Source of the DNA: Lithobates sylvaticus
Lineage: Eukaryota; Chordata; Amphibia; Anura; Ranidae
Reading direction: 5' to 3'
Length of the DNA: 64,000 nucleotides
Assembly (NCBI GenBank): GCA_028564925.1
Contig: CM053028.1
Location: 444,590,022 to 444,654,021, forward strand
A program made the position numbers and the translations under genes. The notes under the pieces are model-generated. The model saw only the letters and a program-made list of their open reading frames with translations, had not been told where the DNA came from and ran no database searches. Below are positions 42,581 through 54,494 of the stretch, one piece after another. Every line of letters begins with the position of its first letter. Position 1 is the stretch's first letter.

Positions 42581-45525
42581 AGTGCCAGTGGATTACATAT
42601 ACAGCGCGCATCTCACGCTGTGTCAAGGCGCTCAGTGTGAAAGCTTCAGTCACGCTGTGACAAAAGTTCCGCCCTCCTCCTAGACCAGAACACTGCATCT
42701 ATCACACAAGCTGCTCTAGGAGGAGGGCAGGACCTTTGTCACAGCGCAACTTCATACTGAGCTCCGTCCGTCAGTGACACAGCGGGACTCTGCTTTGAGC
42801 TACTCTGCAGCTACAGCATAGCTCAAAGCCCTGAGCAGAGCCAATCCGCCCCTGGGGGCCCCCGTACAGCGGCGGGGCCCTACGCAGCTTGCGTAGTATG
42901 CATATAGGGCGGATCGGCTCTAGTAAAGCTTATTATTGAATTGCCTGGGAAAGCCAGCTCTCTTGCACCATGGAAGTCCATGCATCCAGGCCTGTCTGTG
43001 TAAGCATGAGACAGAGCTGGTCATAAAGAGCCTGATGTTTAGAACAAGATCTCCGGGGAATTAACAACCTTGTTGACCTTGCTGGATTTCTGCCGAGAAA
43101 CCGGAGTGTTCACCAGATTCCCCACTCTGGCTGTTTGAGTTGCAGTTGCACCAGAATAGGACTGAAGGGGCCTCTTCCACTGCAAGAACCTACTACCACC
43201 TCTGGGAGTTGGTGAGAGGGCCACTGGTCCACTTTGTACTGTTAACAGTATCCAAGCCACTAAGAGCAGAACAATTATAGCATCTAATCCACACCTCTCT
43301 GTAGCAGTTCTGTACCTCATTACCTTCGAGTCCATACCACACCTAAAAGGGCACCAACAATAACCTGCAGAAGATCAACTTTAAGGACTGCCCCTATCAT
43401 CCATCCTGCAGGTTTCCCTCATTTTCCCTTCTATGTTTATGCTGTTCAGTCTTGACCATGTCTACCAACATGGTTTAGGCCTAGCACAGCCTCCATCAGT
43501 GCACACTGGCAGTATAGCTCCAGTATTGTTAGATCAAGTCTCATTACTGCCCTCTGCTGCACTTTAGGTGACACTGCTACTGTTGATGCCGATCTGGGTG
43601 GCTTATGCCATTTATGCCTATCCCTCATGGTTAGCCATTCTATAAGCTAAACTGTGTTACCACAATTGCCAACGTATTTGTAATTGCTTGGCTATGAATT
43701 TTACTGAGTAATAATACATTAAAGCCGGCAATACATTATACAATTTTCTTATTCAATATCCTTTAGATCTACCTTCAACTATGTAGCGCAAGGGCCTATC
43801 TGATTTCATACAAATTGAAAATGACTAGGTTTGACCTCATTATATGGTTTTGGCAAATCTAAAGGAAAATTGTATAATGTATGGACAGCCTAAATTTACC
43901 CTTGTTAACTGCTTTAGCTCCTGTTTTCAAGATAGTACTATTATTGGGTGATAGGAATTATTTGCTTGTTTTTTCCACTCAACCTGGTGTGTCAGAGATG
44001 TTGAGGCCCTTGAATAGGTTGAGGCAAAGAACTGAGGACCCATTTTAACCAGCTAACCAGGTAGCGCTACAATTACTTGGGGTGTGGAGAGATTAGTAGT
44101 TTACAGAAGAATAACCAATGATAACATTGTTTTTGCTTGCAGTTGAGCTCTCAAGAAGGTTACAAGGACTCTGAATTTTTGGCAAAATCAACAGGTATTT
44201 CCTGTATTTGCTGAAAATGTTTTTAGTCTGAAAAAAACAAATACAGCCACCATATCCAAGGTCCAATAAGCTGAAATGTATTAAAGCTGAACTCATGACA
44301 TAAAAAAAACTTTACTCTAAATATATTCCCCAACAGCCACAAAGGAGATAAATCCACTTTGTGTTCACCCAATGTCTTTGCAAACCCAGATAATAACTTG
44401 TAAATGTAGCAGTGACATCATCACTGTGCTGTACAGTACATGGCCTTTGCAGAGAGCAGATCTGGGCCCCACCAACTACAGGCTGCCTGCAGAAAACTAA
44501 AAGAAAAGGGCTGAGACAAGACCAGTCACCCTGCTCGAGGAGAGAGAGCAGCAGTGACTAGTCTTTATTACAGGAATCTCCTGCACAGAGGCAACATGCA
44601 CACTGGATTACTGCTCAGATCTGGAGGAAATATGCAAAGTGCGCCAAGATTCAAGTAAGAATACACAGAGTGGGCAGATGACACATCCATGTCCGCTCAG
44701 TTTCTGCAGAGAGGACATGGACAGATCCCATGCTGCTCTATGGGCCCATGGGAGTACATGGAGTACATGGACTTACACCGGACTACCCAAATCTGATCTG
44801 CCTAAACAGGAGAGAACAGATCCCCTTCCGTTTTTTTTAGCGGACCTGGAGGTAGACGGGTGTAAACGGGCACAAGGCAACTTACACCCACCTGTCCATA
44901 GGGATGAATGGACCATCTGATTGTATCCACATGAAAAACTGACAAGTGGACCTGATCGGATCATCCATGTGTAAGGGGCTCCAACACCCATCCCTGTCTC
45001 TCACCTCCTGAGCCTCACTCCTGTGACAGGGAGCCGGGGGTTCTCTCCCCCGCAGCGACTGTCACATTTAAAATCAGAGCGGCTGTATGGGGCTTCACCC
45101 ACACAGCCATGTTATTCATTCACAGAGATCTGTGAACGACTAAACTACAAGTTCCATCTTCCACGGACTTGTAGTTCTCAATAGATCAGCACACTCGTAG
45201 CCCATTCACACTTCCTCCAGCTTCCTAATTGAAAATCCATACGGATGTACGAGCAGAAAGTTGGAAGGATAGTCTGCAGGAACCTGACAATCCACTAATC
45301 GCAGTTGAAATGTTTTTCAGGTTCCTGTGGGAAAAATAACAAATGCACACTTTTTCCCTGCAAAAACATGCATTTATAATTTTTTCCCTAAAGGTGAACT
45401 TAGCCTTTAAATCAGTAAACTTTCCCTGCATTCAGTGTAAAATAAAAATAGAAAAATCTGCTTCAATGGTCCTATGTAGGGACCGTATTTTACAGTATAT
45501 GTACTGTACATACATATTTGTGCTA
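42581..45525. other. Long stretch without a recognised gene
   Basis: 42590-42930 contains an inverted pair near AGGAGGAGGGC and GCCCTCCTCCTAG (42672-42730), perhaps a worn MITE. The rest is mostly single-copy-looking DNA. Near 45140-45180 a small hairpin (CTACAAGT...ACTTGTAG) marks a MITE remnant. No frame has a domain or splice support. Confidence 0.4.
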
Positions 45526-45527
45526 GC

Positions 45528-45800
45528 AATGAAGGACAGTAGGAGGGAATAGCTGCCTGTATCCTAGCAACGAAGAATGCCTGCAACCAGGTGGCTTAGC
45601 AAAGGAGGACGCCAGGAGGCAATAGCCATCTGTGTCCTACCAAAAAAGGACACCTGGTAGCAATAGCTACCTGCATCCTAGCAATGAAGAATGCCTGGCA
45701 GCAATAGCTACCTGAGCCCTAGCAATGGAGGACAGCTGCAGGCAATAGCTGTCTATGCTGTAGCAACAAAGGACACCTGGCACAAATAGCTACCTGCAAT
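45528..45800 (+). repeat. ~41-44-bp degenerate tandem repeat, ~6 units
   Basis: Units of the type AATAGCTACCTGCATCCTAG plus CAATGAAGAATGCCTGGCAG, increasingly diverged. Confidence 0.8.
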
Positions 45801-46847
45801 CCATTTTTCTCCTCTGAGTGCCCAAGTATGCTTCCAAATGTATTTTTTAATCTATAGTTTGAGAGGGTGAAATTTTCACTTAATTTCCTATATGGGGCAC
45901 CACAGGCTTTTAAGTGGCCCTGATAGACCAATGTGCATGAGCCCCTCAGGTTGGCCACATGTTACTATCAGATTGTACTGTATAACCTACTTAATATTTA
46001 CCAAAGCAATGTAAAAACGATGGCCTTCCTTCTATACAATGTATTTATGACAGACCCTACATACTGTAGTTGATGGGCAGCTTTACAATACAGTAGAAAC
46101 CTTACTTGCAGAAGCGCCTGGATAGCGATGTGTAAATTCCATTTCTATTGGATATATGCAACTTCTGTTTATTAAAAAATATTTTATCAAAATGTCAGAG
46201 AATGCAAACCCTTCTGTTCTTGGGTTCAGACACAAGTATTCAGTGGTCACTGGACGGGGCTAAGAAAGAAACACATAACCTCAAGCAGAGCGCAGTCCCC
46301 TTGCTTTGCTGCCCCAGGCCCACCAGTGATTATCAGAGCTGTGTGTGCTGGGCACTCCTTCACATGTACACGTTAATGAGCTAGGATGAAGTGCAGAGGC
46401 AGCAACTCAAGCCGGAAGCCTTGCTTTCCTGCAGGATAATGAAGCTTTGCATATGTCTCCTCTCCTGGGAGAGGTTTGATATATGATCGCTGGTGTGTGT
46501 GCTCCACCAACCAGTGCTGCAACTATGCTGGGTGATGTGGGTGGCAGGCGCAGAAGAGTTGAAAGCTTAACTAATGAAAACACCACATAGTATGATTTAA
46601 TTGCAAATCTGCTGAACTGTGCAACCCTGCACAATTGATTATTTTTTTCCTTAACATGCTCTTATTTTAACACAATTATTTCCACATGGAACGTTGGCCA
46701 GACTTGTATTGTCAGTTTCCTTCATGATGTAAAACTGCATGTATTATTCTAACAAAGACAAGATAGATGTCATTGACGGATTGATGTCACCCACAATAAA
46801 CAGTAATAGCTTCAGTTTTAGGTGCCAATCAGCAAACACTATTTATA
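45801..46847. other. No feature recognised
   Basis: Apparently unique DNA with only short frames. Confidence 0.45.
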
Positions 46848-46855
46848 GTCTAAGT

Positions 46856-47040
46856 CAGTGTTTCTCAACTCCAGTCCTCAAGGCGCCCCAACAGGTCATG
46901 TTTTCAGGCTTGCCATTATTTTGCACAGGTGATTTGATCAATTTCACTGCCTTAGTAATTACCACAGCCATTTAATCTGAGGGAAATCCTGAAAACATGA
47001 CCTGTTGGGGCGCCTTGAGGACTGGAGTTGAGAAACACTG
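46856..47040. mobile_element. hAT MITE, 185 bp, 53-bp perfect inverted ends
   Basis: Starts CAGTGTTTCTCAACTCCAGT and ends with the exact complement. The inverted ends are identical over 53 bp and the flanking 8-bp duplication GTCTAAGT (46848-46855 and 47041-47048) is perfect. This is a textbook recent hAT insertion. The autonomous partner is not in the window. Confidence 0.96.
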
Positions 47041-47058
47041 GTCTAAGTAATCAGTCTC

Positions 47059-47171
47059 TCCTGGTGCCTCCATGGCAGCATACCTGTGATAAGCTCCGCC
47101 CCGGAGTCCTCCCCTCAGGATAGTTAATATGTTATAAAAGTGACAACTCTACCCCCCCCAGCATTCTCCTA
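47059..47171 (+). repeat. DIRS left inverted terminal repeat
   Basis: TCCTGGTGCCTCCATGGCAG ... GCATTCTCCTA; complementary to 52603-52723. It lacks the short extension present at the right end, the usual asymmetry of DIRS elements. Confidence 0.92.
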
Positions 47172-48386
47172 TTTTTCCTCATACCTGAGGATAGTTTGTG
47201 TGTGGTCTTACCTCTGCCATGTGCAGCTTCCATCTGGGTTCAAGCCTCTACCAAGATGCAGTCCCCTATCTTGGGTTGCTAACCAGCGCTAATAAGAGGG
47301 GAGCCCCTTCTGAGGGTCTTTTGGGGCCGCAGCAAGTCTCCTAAGTTGGAACTATCGGTCTGCATATCTGGCAAAGCTGGTGTTCACAGTGGGGCAGGTA
47401 AGGCTGTCCCTTCCTATGCTTTCAGATCTGTTTTCCCCTAATTGGCACACGCTCCAGCAGGTCGCGTCGGGGATTAGTGAGCGCCGCAGGTAGGCGGGGT
47501 TAGTGGCGCAGACGCCTCGGATTGGCTGAACGATTGCGGGGCTGGACGGAGCATGCGCCTTACGTGGATGTTCGTTCCGCCATTTTTAGTGTGGGAAAGC
47601 AGGGTACAGCTTGCCCTCACTAGAGGAGGGCAGGGCTATGGAAATAGGGTCGGGTGTCGGCTCACTGCCTAGTCCTAAACAGCTTGGGGGTTAGTAAATG
47701 GTAGGCTGCTTCAAGACAGGTCCTGGATTGTATGAGGTAAGAAGATTTCTGTAAATAGCTATGTCTTGGGAGGTCGCCGCAATTAAAAAAAAAAAAGAAA
47801 AGGGGGGGGGGGACACTATATATTTATATATATATTCATATGTTGTCAATCGGTTTTTCATGGAGTACTTTAGTTGCGGTGTAAAAAAAAATATATATAT
47901 TTTTTGAAGAGAGGAGGAATCTTTATTTAATAAATATTTTTTTCTTGGGGTAGGAGACATAAATCTTTCTGTGTAATTCTGCAAAGAGTGCTTTTCAAAT
48001 CCTTCTCTTTTACTCCAGTGTCTATTTTTTGCTGTCTTTTGATCCTTGCCTGTCCCACAGTTATGAGCCAGCCGCCATCAGATCAAGACCCTCGTTTCCT
48101 TAGGTAAGGGCCCACACCTAATTAGTTAAAAAAAAAAAAGGAAAAAAAAAAAAAAAAAAGAAGAATTTAAAGTGCCTTTACGCTGTACTTAATTACAGCC
48201 CTATACGCCAAGAGATGTCTAACAGGACTTCTGACCATCGCAGTAGCCACTCCAAGATCGGATCACAGCAGATCAAATAGTGGGAGACACCACTCAGACA
48301 GGAGAGCAGCCTCAAAAAGACATCGCTCACCCAGTCCGCCAAGGCGGGAAAAATCAAAAAAATGCCGGACATGTGGTGCAACCCCT

Positions 48387-49319
48387 ATGGCAGATAAACT
48401 AATCTGCAAGGACTGTTTTCGGGGGTATGCGGAGCAAGGACAGACTGAAGTTCAGCAAGTGACTGACTTAATTAGAAGTGTGGTCAGAGACTCATTAACT
48501 GAGCTAATGCAGTCAGCTCCATCCCAGCATCCTGCGGAGAAGAATCTTCCAGGGCCATCAGCTGCTGGGCCTGTAACAGCCACTCCAGTGTCACTTCCCT
48601 TATCCACAGGTGACAGAGAGGAATCAGAGGATTCGGAGGAAGAACTAGAGCCGCCAGGCTTTAACTTTTCATTAGTGCAACCTTTTGTGGCCGCAGTTAA
48701 GCAGGCAATAGGCTGGGAGGAGATGGAGGAGCTACCTAAGAGGCCTAAATCCTTTTTTCCCTTTTTAAAGAGAAAGAGTGCCTTTTTTCCATTTATGGAA
48801 GAGATTAAAGATCTTATTCAAGGGGAATGGAAGAAGACGGATAAACACTTTTCCGTAAACAGACTCCAGAAGCTATACCCTCTGGCCGAAGCGGACGCAG
48901 CTCTCCTTGACACACCTCCAGTGGTAGATGCCGCAGTAGTACGCTTAGCCAAAAACATCACCCTGCCTATGGAGGACTCAGCCTCCTTTAAAGATCCATT
49001 GGATAGGCACATCGACTCGGATCTGAGGAAGGCCTATCAGTTAGCAGGGGGAGCGTGCAGACCAGCGGTAGCACTAACCTCAGTATCCAACGCTATTAAA
49101 GCCTGGACTGAAAACATTGAAGCAGCCATTCGGCAAGAGGTACCTAAAGAGGATATCATTAAGGCTCTGGAGGAACTTAAATTGTCCTCAGATTTTGTGG
49201 AAGAAGCAGCAATCGATACATTACGGTGCTCAGCTAGAGCAATGGTACATACAATCATGGCCAAGAGAGCTCTGTGGTTGAAGCCGTGGGCAGCCGACGC
49301 AGCATCAAAACAGAACTGA
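48387..49319 (+). CDS. DIRS gag-like protein (fossil element part)
   Basis: 310 open codons from the first methionine in frame; the conserved region starts a little earlier. A four-cysteine zinc ribbon spans the start (CRTCGATP before the methionine, then LICKDCF). An acidic Ser/Glu-rich stretch follows, then a helical domain with the typical DIRS gag blocks SFKDPLDRHIDSDLRKAYQL and ACRPAVALTSVSNAIKAW, and finally ALWLKPWAADAASKQN. It would form the particle that packages element RNA. Confidence 0.8.
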   Translation: MADKLICKDCFRGYAEQGQTEVQQVTDLIRSVVRDSLTELMQSAPSQHPAEKNLPGPSAAGPVTATPVSLPLSTGDREESEDSEEELEPPGFNFSLVQPFVAAVKQAIGWEEMEELPKRPKSFFPFLKRKSAFFPFMEEIKDLIQGEWKKTDKHFSVNRLQKLYPLAEADAALLDTPPVVDAAVVRLAKNITLPMEDSASFKDPLDRHIDSDLRKAYQLAGGACRPAVALTSVSNAIKAWTENIEAAIRQEVPKEDIIKALEELKLSSDFVEEAAIDTLRCSARAMVHTIMAKRALWLKPWAADAASKQN

Positions 49320-49638
49320 TGCAAAATCCCCTTTGATGGGAAGGCTCTATTTGGGGAAATGCTAGAAAAGGCGATCTCCCGGGTGACCGGGGGAAAGTCG
49401 GGGCTTCTGCCCCAGGACAGAAGAGTGAGATGTTAAAGAGTTGTTTCCTCGAAATTCCAATCTTCTAGGAACAGGAACTTCTCTCAGTTCCGCCAGAACA
49501 GAGACGTTAAGAAAAAATGGAGAAGTACCCAAGCCACCTTTCTAAAACAGGATAAACAAAGAAGTCTCACCAGTCCCCAGGAGGTGTCAAAGACTTTTTG
49601 ACAGCGAGCCTCTCTCTCCTCTACCAGTAGGGGCCAGG

Positions 49639-51209
49639 TTGAGGAAATTTGCCAAAGTATGGTCCAGCCGATGCCAGGGTCCTTGGGTGGTGGCTATGGT
49701 ATGCTTTGGCCATTTTTGGACATTCATTGACCGCCCGCCAGGGGATGCATTCGTCCTCACGAAGCGACCACCCTCGGCACAGAAGGCGGAAGCTATGCAG
49801 AAATACCTGCATCTTTTGCAAGAACAGCAAGCCGTAGTACCTGTCCCTCACTCCGAAAGGAGCACAGGATTCTATTCTCCTCTCTTCCTTGTCCCCAAGA
49901 AGAGTGGAGAATGGAGAGTGGACTTAAAGAGGTTGAATCGTTTCATTCAAGTGGAATCTTTCAAAATGGAATCTCTGCAGATAATCATCCAGATGGTACA
50001 ACCGGGAGACTGGATGATCTCGGTGGATTTGCAAGACGCATATTTTCATGTTCCCATTCTCCCGGCCTTTCAGAAGTTTCTTAAGGGTCGATGTGGGCCC
50101 GATACACCTGCAGTTTCAGTGCCTCCCTTTCGGCCTATGCACATCCCTAAGGACTTTTTCAAAAGTGTTAATCGCAGTACTGACTCCTCTCCGGGAGACA
50201 GGGTTGCGTGTGTTTCACTTTTTGGACGATATCCTGCTGCTAGCTCCCAGTCGGGAGAAGCTATTGAAGCACAGAGAGATTCTTTTATCCACCCTGAAGG
50301 AATTTGGGTGGCTAGTGAACGCAGGGAAAAGTTGCCTGGAACCAACCCAGGCGATGATCTACCTCGGGGCACTTTTCAACACCTTAGCCTGAACAGTATG
50401 TCTTCCCCCCTCAAAAGGTGGTGGCAATTACGCAAAAGGTGTCTCATGTAAGAACACTGTCGCACCTGTCAGCATCGGATTGCTTGAGTTTAATAGGAAC
50501 CATGTCAGCATGCATCTCTATGTTGCCTTGGGCCCACTGGCATTTGAGGAGCTTCCAGGTGGGCTTCCTAACTCAATGGAAGAGAAAGTCGCTGAATAAG
50601 TGGATACCAATCTCAATGGCCATGAAGAGGGGTCTCTTATGGTGGTCAAAAAAAGAGGTCTCGTCAGCCATCCTGACCACCGATGCGAGTCTGATTGGAT
50701 GGGGAGCTCATTGCGAGCACCTGGCGGTTCAAGGAAAGTGGGAGTTTCCCACGGAAGGGGTGGTCTCCAATATCTTGAAGCTACGGGCAGTCTACCTAGC
50801 CCTAGTGAATCTCAGGGAACATCTACACTTGAGGCAAGTCCTAGTACGCATAGACAACAGAGCAGCAGTGTCGTACATTCAGAGGCATGGGGGAACGCAC
50901 AGCATCTCTTTATTGAAAGAAGTGGAACCGATAATGTTGTGGGCAGAGAAAAACCTGCTGGAGCTGAAGGCAGTCTACCTCCCAGGTCATTTGAACGGAG
51001 AAGCAGATCATCTGTCTCGGTGCTTTCAGGACAACAAGGAGTGGTCACTTACACCCCTCTGTGTTCAAGTGGATCGCGAGCCTTCAGGAACCTCCGGAAA
51101 TCGACCTGTTTGCCTCACTGACAAACGTAAAACTCCCGAGGTTTATCTCCCGCCTACCTCACCCTCGGGCGGAAGCAGTAGATGCCCTGTCAAGTCTGTG
51201 GTGTTGTAA
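49639..51209 (+). pseudogene. DIRS reverse transcriptase and RNase H region (broken)
   Basis: Reverse transcriptase blocks are visible (SGEWRVDLKRLNRF, MISVDLQDAYFHVPI, FLDDILLLAP). RNase H blocks follow (TTDASLIGWGAHC, LRAVYLAL, VRIDNRAAVSYIQRHGG, YLPGHLNGEADHLSR). The region copies the element RNA and removes the template. It is fossil and spread over more than one frame. Confidence 0.85.
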
Positions 51210-51302
51210 AACAGCATACGCGTTCCCGCCCTTGCCATTGATCCCAAAGTTCTTGCTCAGGCTGATGAGGGAACCCGTCAGTGTGGTGGCCATTCTCCCT
51301 TA

Positions 51303-52427
51303 TTGGCCGAGGAGGCCATGGTTCGCTTGGGCAATGGAGCTCAGTACGTGTCGGCCGCAGAAGATTCAAGTGTTCTCACTACTCCTCACCCAAGGGAGCT
51401 TTGTTCACCCAGCACCTCACAAGCTAAATCTGCATGTCTGGATGTTGAAAGGGAGAAGTTTCAGTCATTAGGTTGCTCAGCTAATGTTATTTCAACACTG
51501 CTGAAAGCCAGAAAGCCATCCACAAATTGCATTTATTCAAAAATCTGGAATAAATTCAAGATATTTGCAGTAGACAAAGGCCTGGAACCTACAAGGTCAT
51601 CAACGACACTTCTTCTGGAATTCCTGCAAACTGGCCTGGACCTTGGGCTCAGTCTCAGTTCACTCAAGGTTCAGGTGGCGGCTATATCAGCAGCCACTCA
51701 AAAGAGATGGGCAGAGGATGCGCTCGTTATTCAATTCTTGAAGGCAGTTAAGAAGATACGGCCGCCAACGAGGCGCTCTTTTCCAGCCTGGGATCTACCC
51801 TTTATACTGGACTGTCTAATGGCTCATCCGTTTGCTCCAATAGAATCTACTTCTCTATGGAATCTGACGCTCAAGACATCGTTTTTGGTGGCGGTAACGT
51901 CAGGAAGAAGGGCCTCGGAATTGCATGCCTTGGGCGCGGAAGAAGAGCACATAGCCTTTTTTCCAGATAGGGTGGAGCTGCGGACAGTTCAAGGATTCGT
52001 TCCAAAAGCCGCATGCCATGCCACTCTTGCGGAGGCTTGGGCGCTGCCCACCTTTACAGACCCGCTTTCCCGCTCAGTACAGGAACTAGACATCTCCAAA
52101 GTACTAGGATGCTATCTACAAGCCACAAGTCCGTTTAGAGTATCAAGCAGACTTTTCATACTGCCTTGGGGCAAGAATAAGGGGAAAGAAGCCACTCCTA
52201 GAACGTTTGCTTCCTGGATTTGCAAGTTAATCCAAAAGGCGTATAGGGCAAGAGGGTTGGATCCTCCGGCGGTGAAGGCCCACTCAACGAGAGTGGTTGC
52301 TGTATCATGGGCGGCAAGGGCGTCCCCAAACACATTCATGCGCCATTACAGGATTGATCCTGGGGTGCTCACTACTGTGGACTTTGGTAGGAGGGCAATT
52401 CAGTCTGCCCTCGAGATTCCTCAATAA
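51303..52427 (+). CDS. DIRS tyrosine recombinase (fossil element part)
   Basis: 374 open codons. After a diverged N-terminal core-binding part (AISAATQKRWAEDA), the catalytic domain shows TSGRRASELHAL (first arginine), KAHSTRVVAVSWAARAS (the H-x-x-R box) and MRHYRID near the end with the probable nucleophilic tyrosine. In DIRS elements this enzyme replaces an integrase and recombines a circular DNA copy into the genome. The true start may differ because it overlaps the preceding frame, as is usual in the family. Confidence 0.88.
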   Translation: MAEEAMVRLGNGAQYVSAAEDSSVLTTPHPRELCSPSTSQAKSACLDVEREKFQSLGCSANVISTLLKARKPSTNCIYSKIWNKFKIFAVDKGLEPTRSSTTLLLEFLQTGLDLGLSLSSLKVQVAAISAATQKRWAEDALVIQFLKAVKKIRPPTRRSFPAWDLPFILDCLMAHPFAPIESTSLWNLTLKTSFLVAVTSGRRASELHALGAEEEHIAFFPDRVELRTVQGFVPKAACHATLAEAWALPTFTDPLSRSVQELDISKVLGCYLQATSPFRVSSRLFILPWGKNKGKEATPRTFASWICKLIQKAYRARGLDPPAVKAHSTRVVAVSWAARASPNTFMRHYRIDPGVLTTVDFGRRAIQSALEIPQ

Positions 52428-52480
52428 AATTTTTTCTTTATAAGCAGTACCCACCCTGTTGTTGTAGCTATTTATTTTAT

Positions 52481-52576
52481 CACAGGTATGCTGCCATGGA
52501 GGCACCAGGAAAACGGAAAATTGTATCATACTTACCAGTAATTTTCCTATCCTGGTGCCTATCCATGGCAGCATAC
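52481..52576 (+). repeat. DIRS internal complementary region
   Basis: It holds the complement of the left end (GGTATGCTGCCATGGAGGCA), then AATTGTATCATACTTACCAG, then the complement of the right end (TCCTGGTGCCTATCCATGG). It thus joins both termini as the template for circle formation. Confidence 0.9.
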
Positions 52577-52602
52577 ATGCCCTCCCACGGTATTCGATAT
52601 AA

Positions 52603-52761
52603 TAGGAGAATGCTGGGGGGATGGGGGGTAGAGTTGTCACTTTTATAACATATTAACTATCCTGAGGGGAGGACTCCGGGGCGGAGCTTATCACAGGTAT
52701 GCTGCCATGGATAGGCACCAGGAAAGGAAAATTACTGGTAAGTATGATACAATTTTCCGTT
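52603..52761 (+). repeat. DIRS right inverted terminal repeat with extension
   Basis: 52603-52723 is the complement of the left repeat. 52724-52761 is an extension (AATTACTGGTAAGTATGATA...) that is complementary to the middle of the internal complementary region. Confidence 0.9.
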
Positions 52762-53535
52762 TTTTATGAAGTTACAATGACATCAGTTATAGTAGCTTTG
52801 CATTCATTAATACATCATTAAGGAAGAATTGCAGGCATGGTATATTTTTACATTGTTACATTGGTCCAGCTTGTAACTATATATTTACCATACCTGGCCC
52901 TAAAAGCTTGAAATTTCTGAAACAGTAACAGCTTCTCCAGTGGTCACTTGCTTTCAGGGCCCATGCTGAGTGGCTGGCCTTCGGCATTGTGAACGCAGGA
53001 GGTTGGCCCTCAGCACGGCGCTATTCATAGAATGCTTTGCATTTTCTGAATCAATGCAAAGCGTTCCAATTGGATGAAGTGGAGTGCGTGATCTCACCAC
53101 CCTGACCACTCCACCTCATCCAATCAGAGAACGCTTTGCATTAATTAAAAAAAACACAAATCATTCTCTAAATGGCCAATCTCCTGTGTTTAGAATGCAG
53201 CAGGCCAGTCACTTAGCACAGGACCCAGAAGCAAGATCACTTAAGTAGTGGTATCTACAGAAGTGATTTTCAACTTCCAGGAGCGTTGGCCAGGTATGGT
53301 ATATACATTGTTACATTGGTCCAAGTTGGATCAGTGTAACTGTATATAAAATATCCATACCTGGAATTTGTCTCTATTTTGTAATTGCAAGAACCATAGC
53401 TTGACATAGTATCAGTCTTACTCTGGGGGCACTCCCAGCAAGATTGGAGTGTGCCCCTATTCTCACTTGGCAGATGTGAGTGTAGGCAGGCAGTTTAGAG
53501 ACCTTTTTTGTGTGTTTGTACATTTAGTTTATTTA
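52762..53535. other. No gene; small internal duplication
   Basis: CATTGTTACATTGGTCCA occurs at about 52850 and again at about 53307, with GGTATGGTATAT words nearby, so an old repeat may span 52840-53370. No coding frame of note. Confidence 0.4.
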
Positions 53536-53835
53536 GGTACTTATATAGCAATGCCAATTTACATAGCCCTTTACATATACATTGTACATTCACATCAGTC
53601 CCTACCCTCAAGGAGCTTACAATATAAGGTCCCTAACTCACATTCATATACTAGGGCCAATTTAGACAGGATCCAATTCACCTACCAGCATGTCTTTGGA
53701 ATGTGGGAGGAAACCCACGCAGGCACAGGGAGAACATGCAAACTCCAGGCAGGTAGTGTTGTGGTTGGAATTCAAATCGGCAACCCTTTTTTCTGATAGG
53801 TGAAAGTGCTAACCACTACACCACTGTGCCGCCCC
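53536..53835 (+). repeat. Dispersed repeat with GTGGGAGGAAAC core
   Basis: Better preserved than 16912-17150: CATTCACATCAGTCCCTACC, GAGCTTACAATATAAGGTCC, GTGGGAGGAAACCCACGCAG, GGGAGAACATGCAAACTCC and CACTACACCACTGTGCCGCC. The pattern is widespread in vertebrate genomes. Confidence 0.7.
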
Positions 53836-54494
53836 ATACATGCAATTTAAAACATGTTTTATAGTACAGGTGCAAAATCAAGTGTTTTTGGTCACATAGA
53901 CCTTTAAAGCCCAAGTCTGAGCACAGGCAAAAAAGTAAAAAAAATACCCTTAAAGTGGAGACTCCCTCCCATTGCAAGGGTTAAATGCGTGTTAAAGTGT
54001 ATCTAAACCCAAAACAAAAAATGTAATATGTTGACAATTACTAGTGTCCAGTAAGATGGGGGTGTTTGTTTTCTTTTGCTTTATTCTCACACAGTAATCC
54101 TGCAAATAACACTTTCTGTCCCTGGGTGACTAGGTCACTCTTCCATTGTATCTATTTAGGGAGTCATAGTAGTCACCCTAGGCTAAACTCCTGATACGTC
54201 ACCAAACTCATAAAAACATTTGCAGTATTCTTCCTGATACATAGCAAGAGAGTATTACCGACTCACCAAAATGAATAAAGTTGGGGTCCAGAGAACTTAA
54301 TGCTAAGCTAGAACAAAGAGTAACATGGAAATCCCAAACGGGTTAACCATTGAAAGAAGTTCTATATTGGGAACACAGCAATTTTAATCAAAAAAACATA
54401 ATCTTTATTACAAAAATCAAAATTAAATAGCAAAGATAACAATCTTTATTACAAACATCAAAATTGAATAGGGTTTAAATAGCAAAGATACTAT
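53836..54494. other. No gene; worn repeats
   Basis: 54000-54190 resembles 37800-37930. 54370-54490 has a short internal duplication (ATCTTTATTACAAA..ATCAAAATT.AATAG, twice). Confidence 0.45.

Larger units (their letters stand above)
47059..52761 (+). mobile_element. DIRS-type tyrosine-recombinase retrotransposon
   Basis: About 5.7 kb, plus strand. Parts in order: left inverted terminal repeat (47059-47171), leader, gag-like frame (48387-49319), reverse transcriptase and RNase H region (49639-51209), tyrosine recombinase frame (51303-52427), internal complementary region (52481-52576), and right inverted repeat with extension (52603-52761). There is no target-site duplication, as expected for insertion by recombination of a circle. 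The inverted repeats differ only by a couple of small indels, so the insertion is young. The recombinase and gag frames are open, while the middle region looks broken a few times (about three to five). It lies 18 bp from the end of the hAT MITE. Confidence 0.92.

Noticed and set aside
44639-44920. 93-codon frame
   Set aside because: No domain; words on the DNA level look like a dispersed repeat.
47059-52761. Classification of the element as an LTR retrovirus
   Set aside because: Inverted rather than direct terminal repeats, an internal complementary region and a tyrosine recombinase in place of an integrase make it DIRS.
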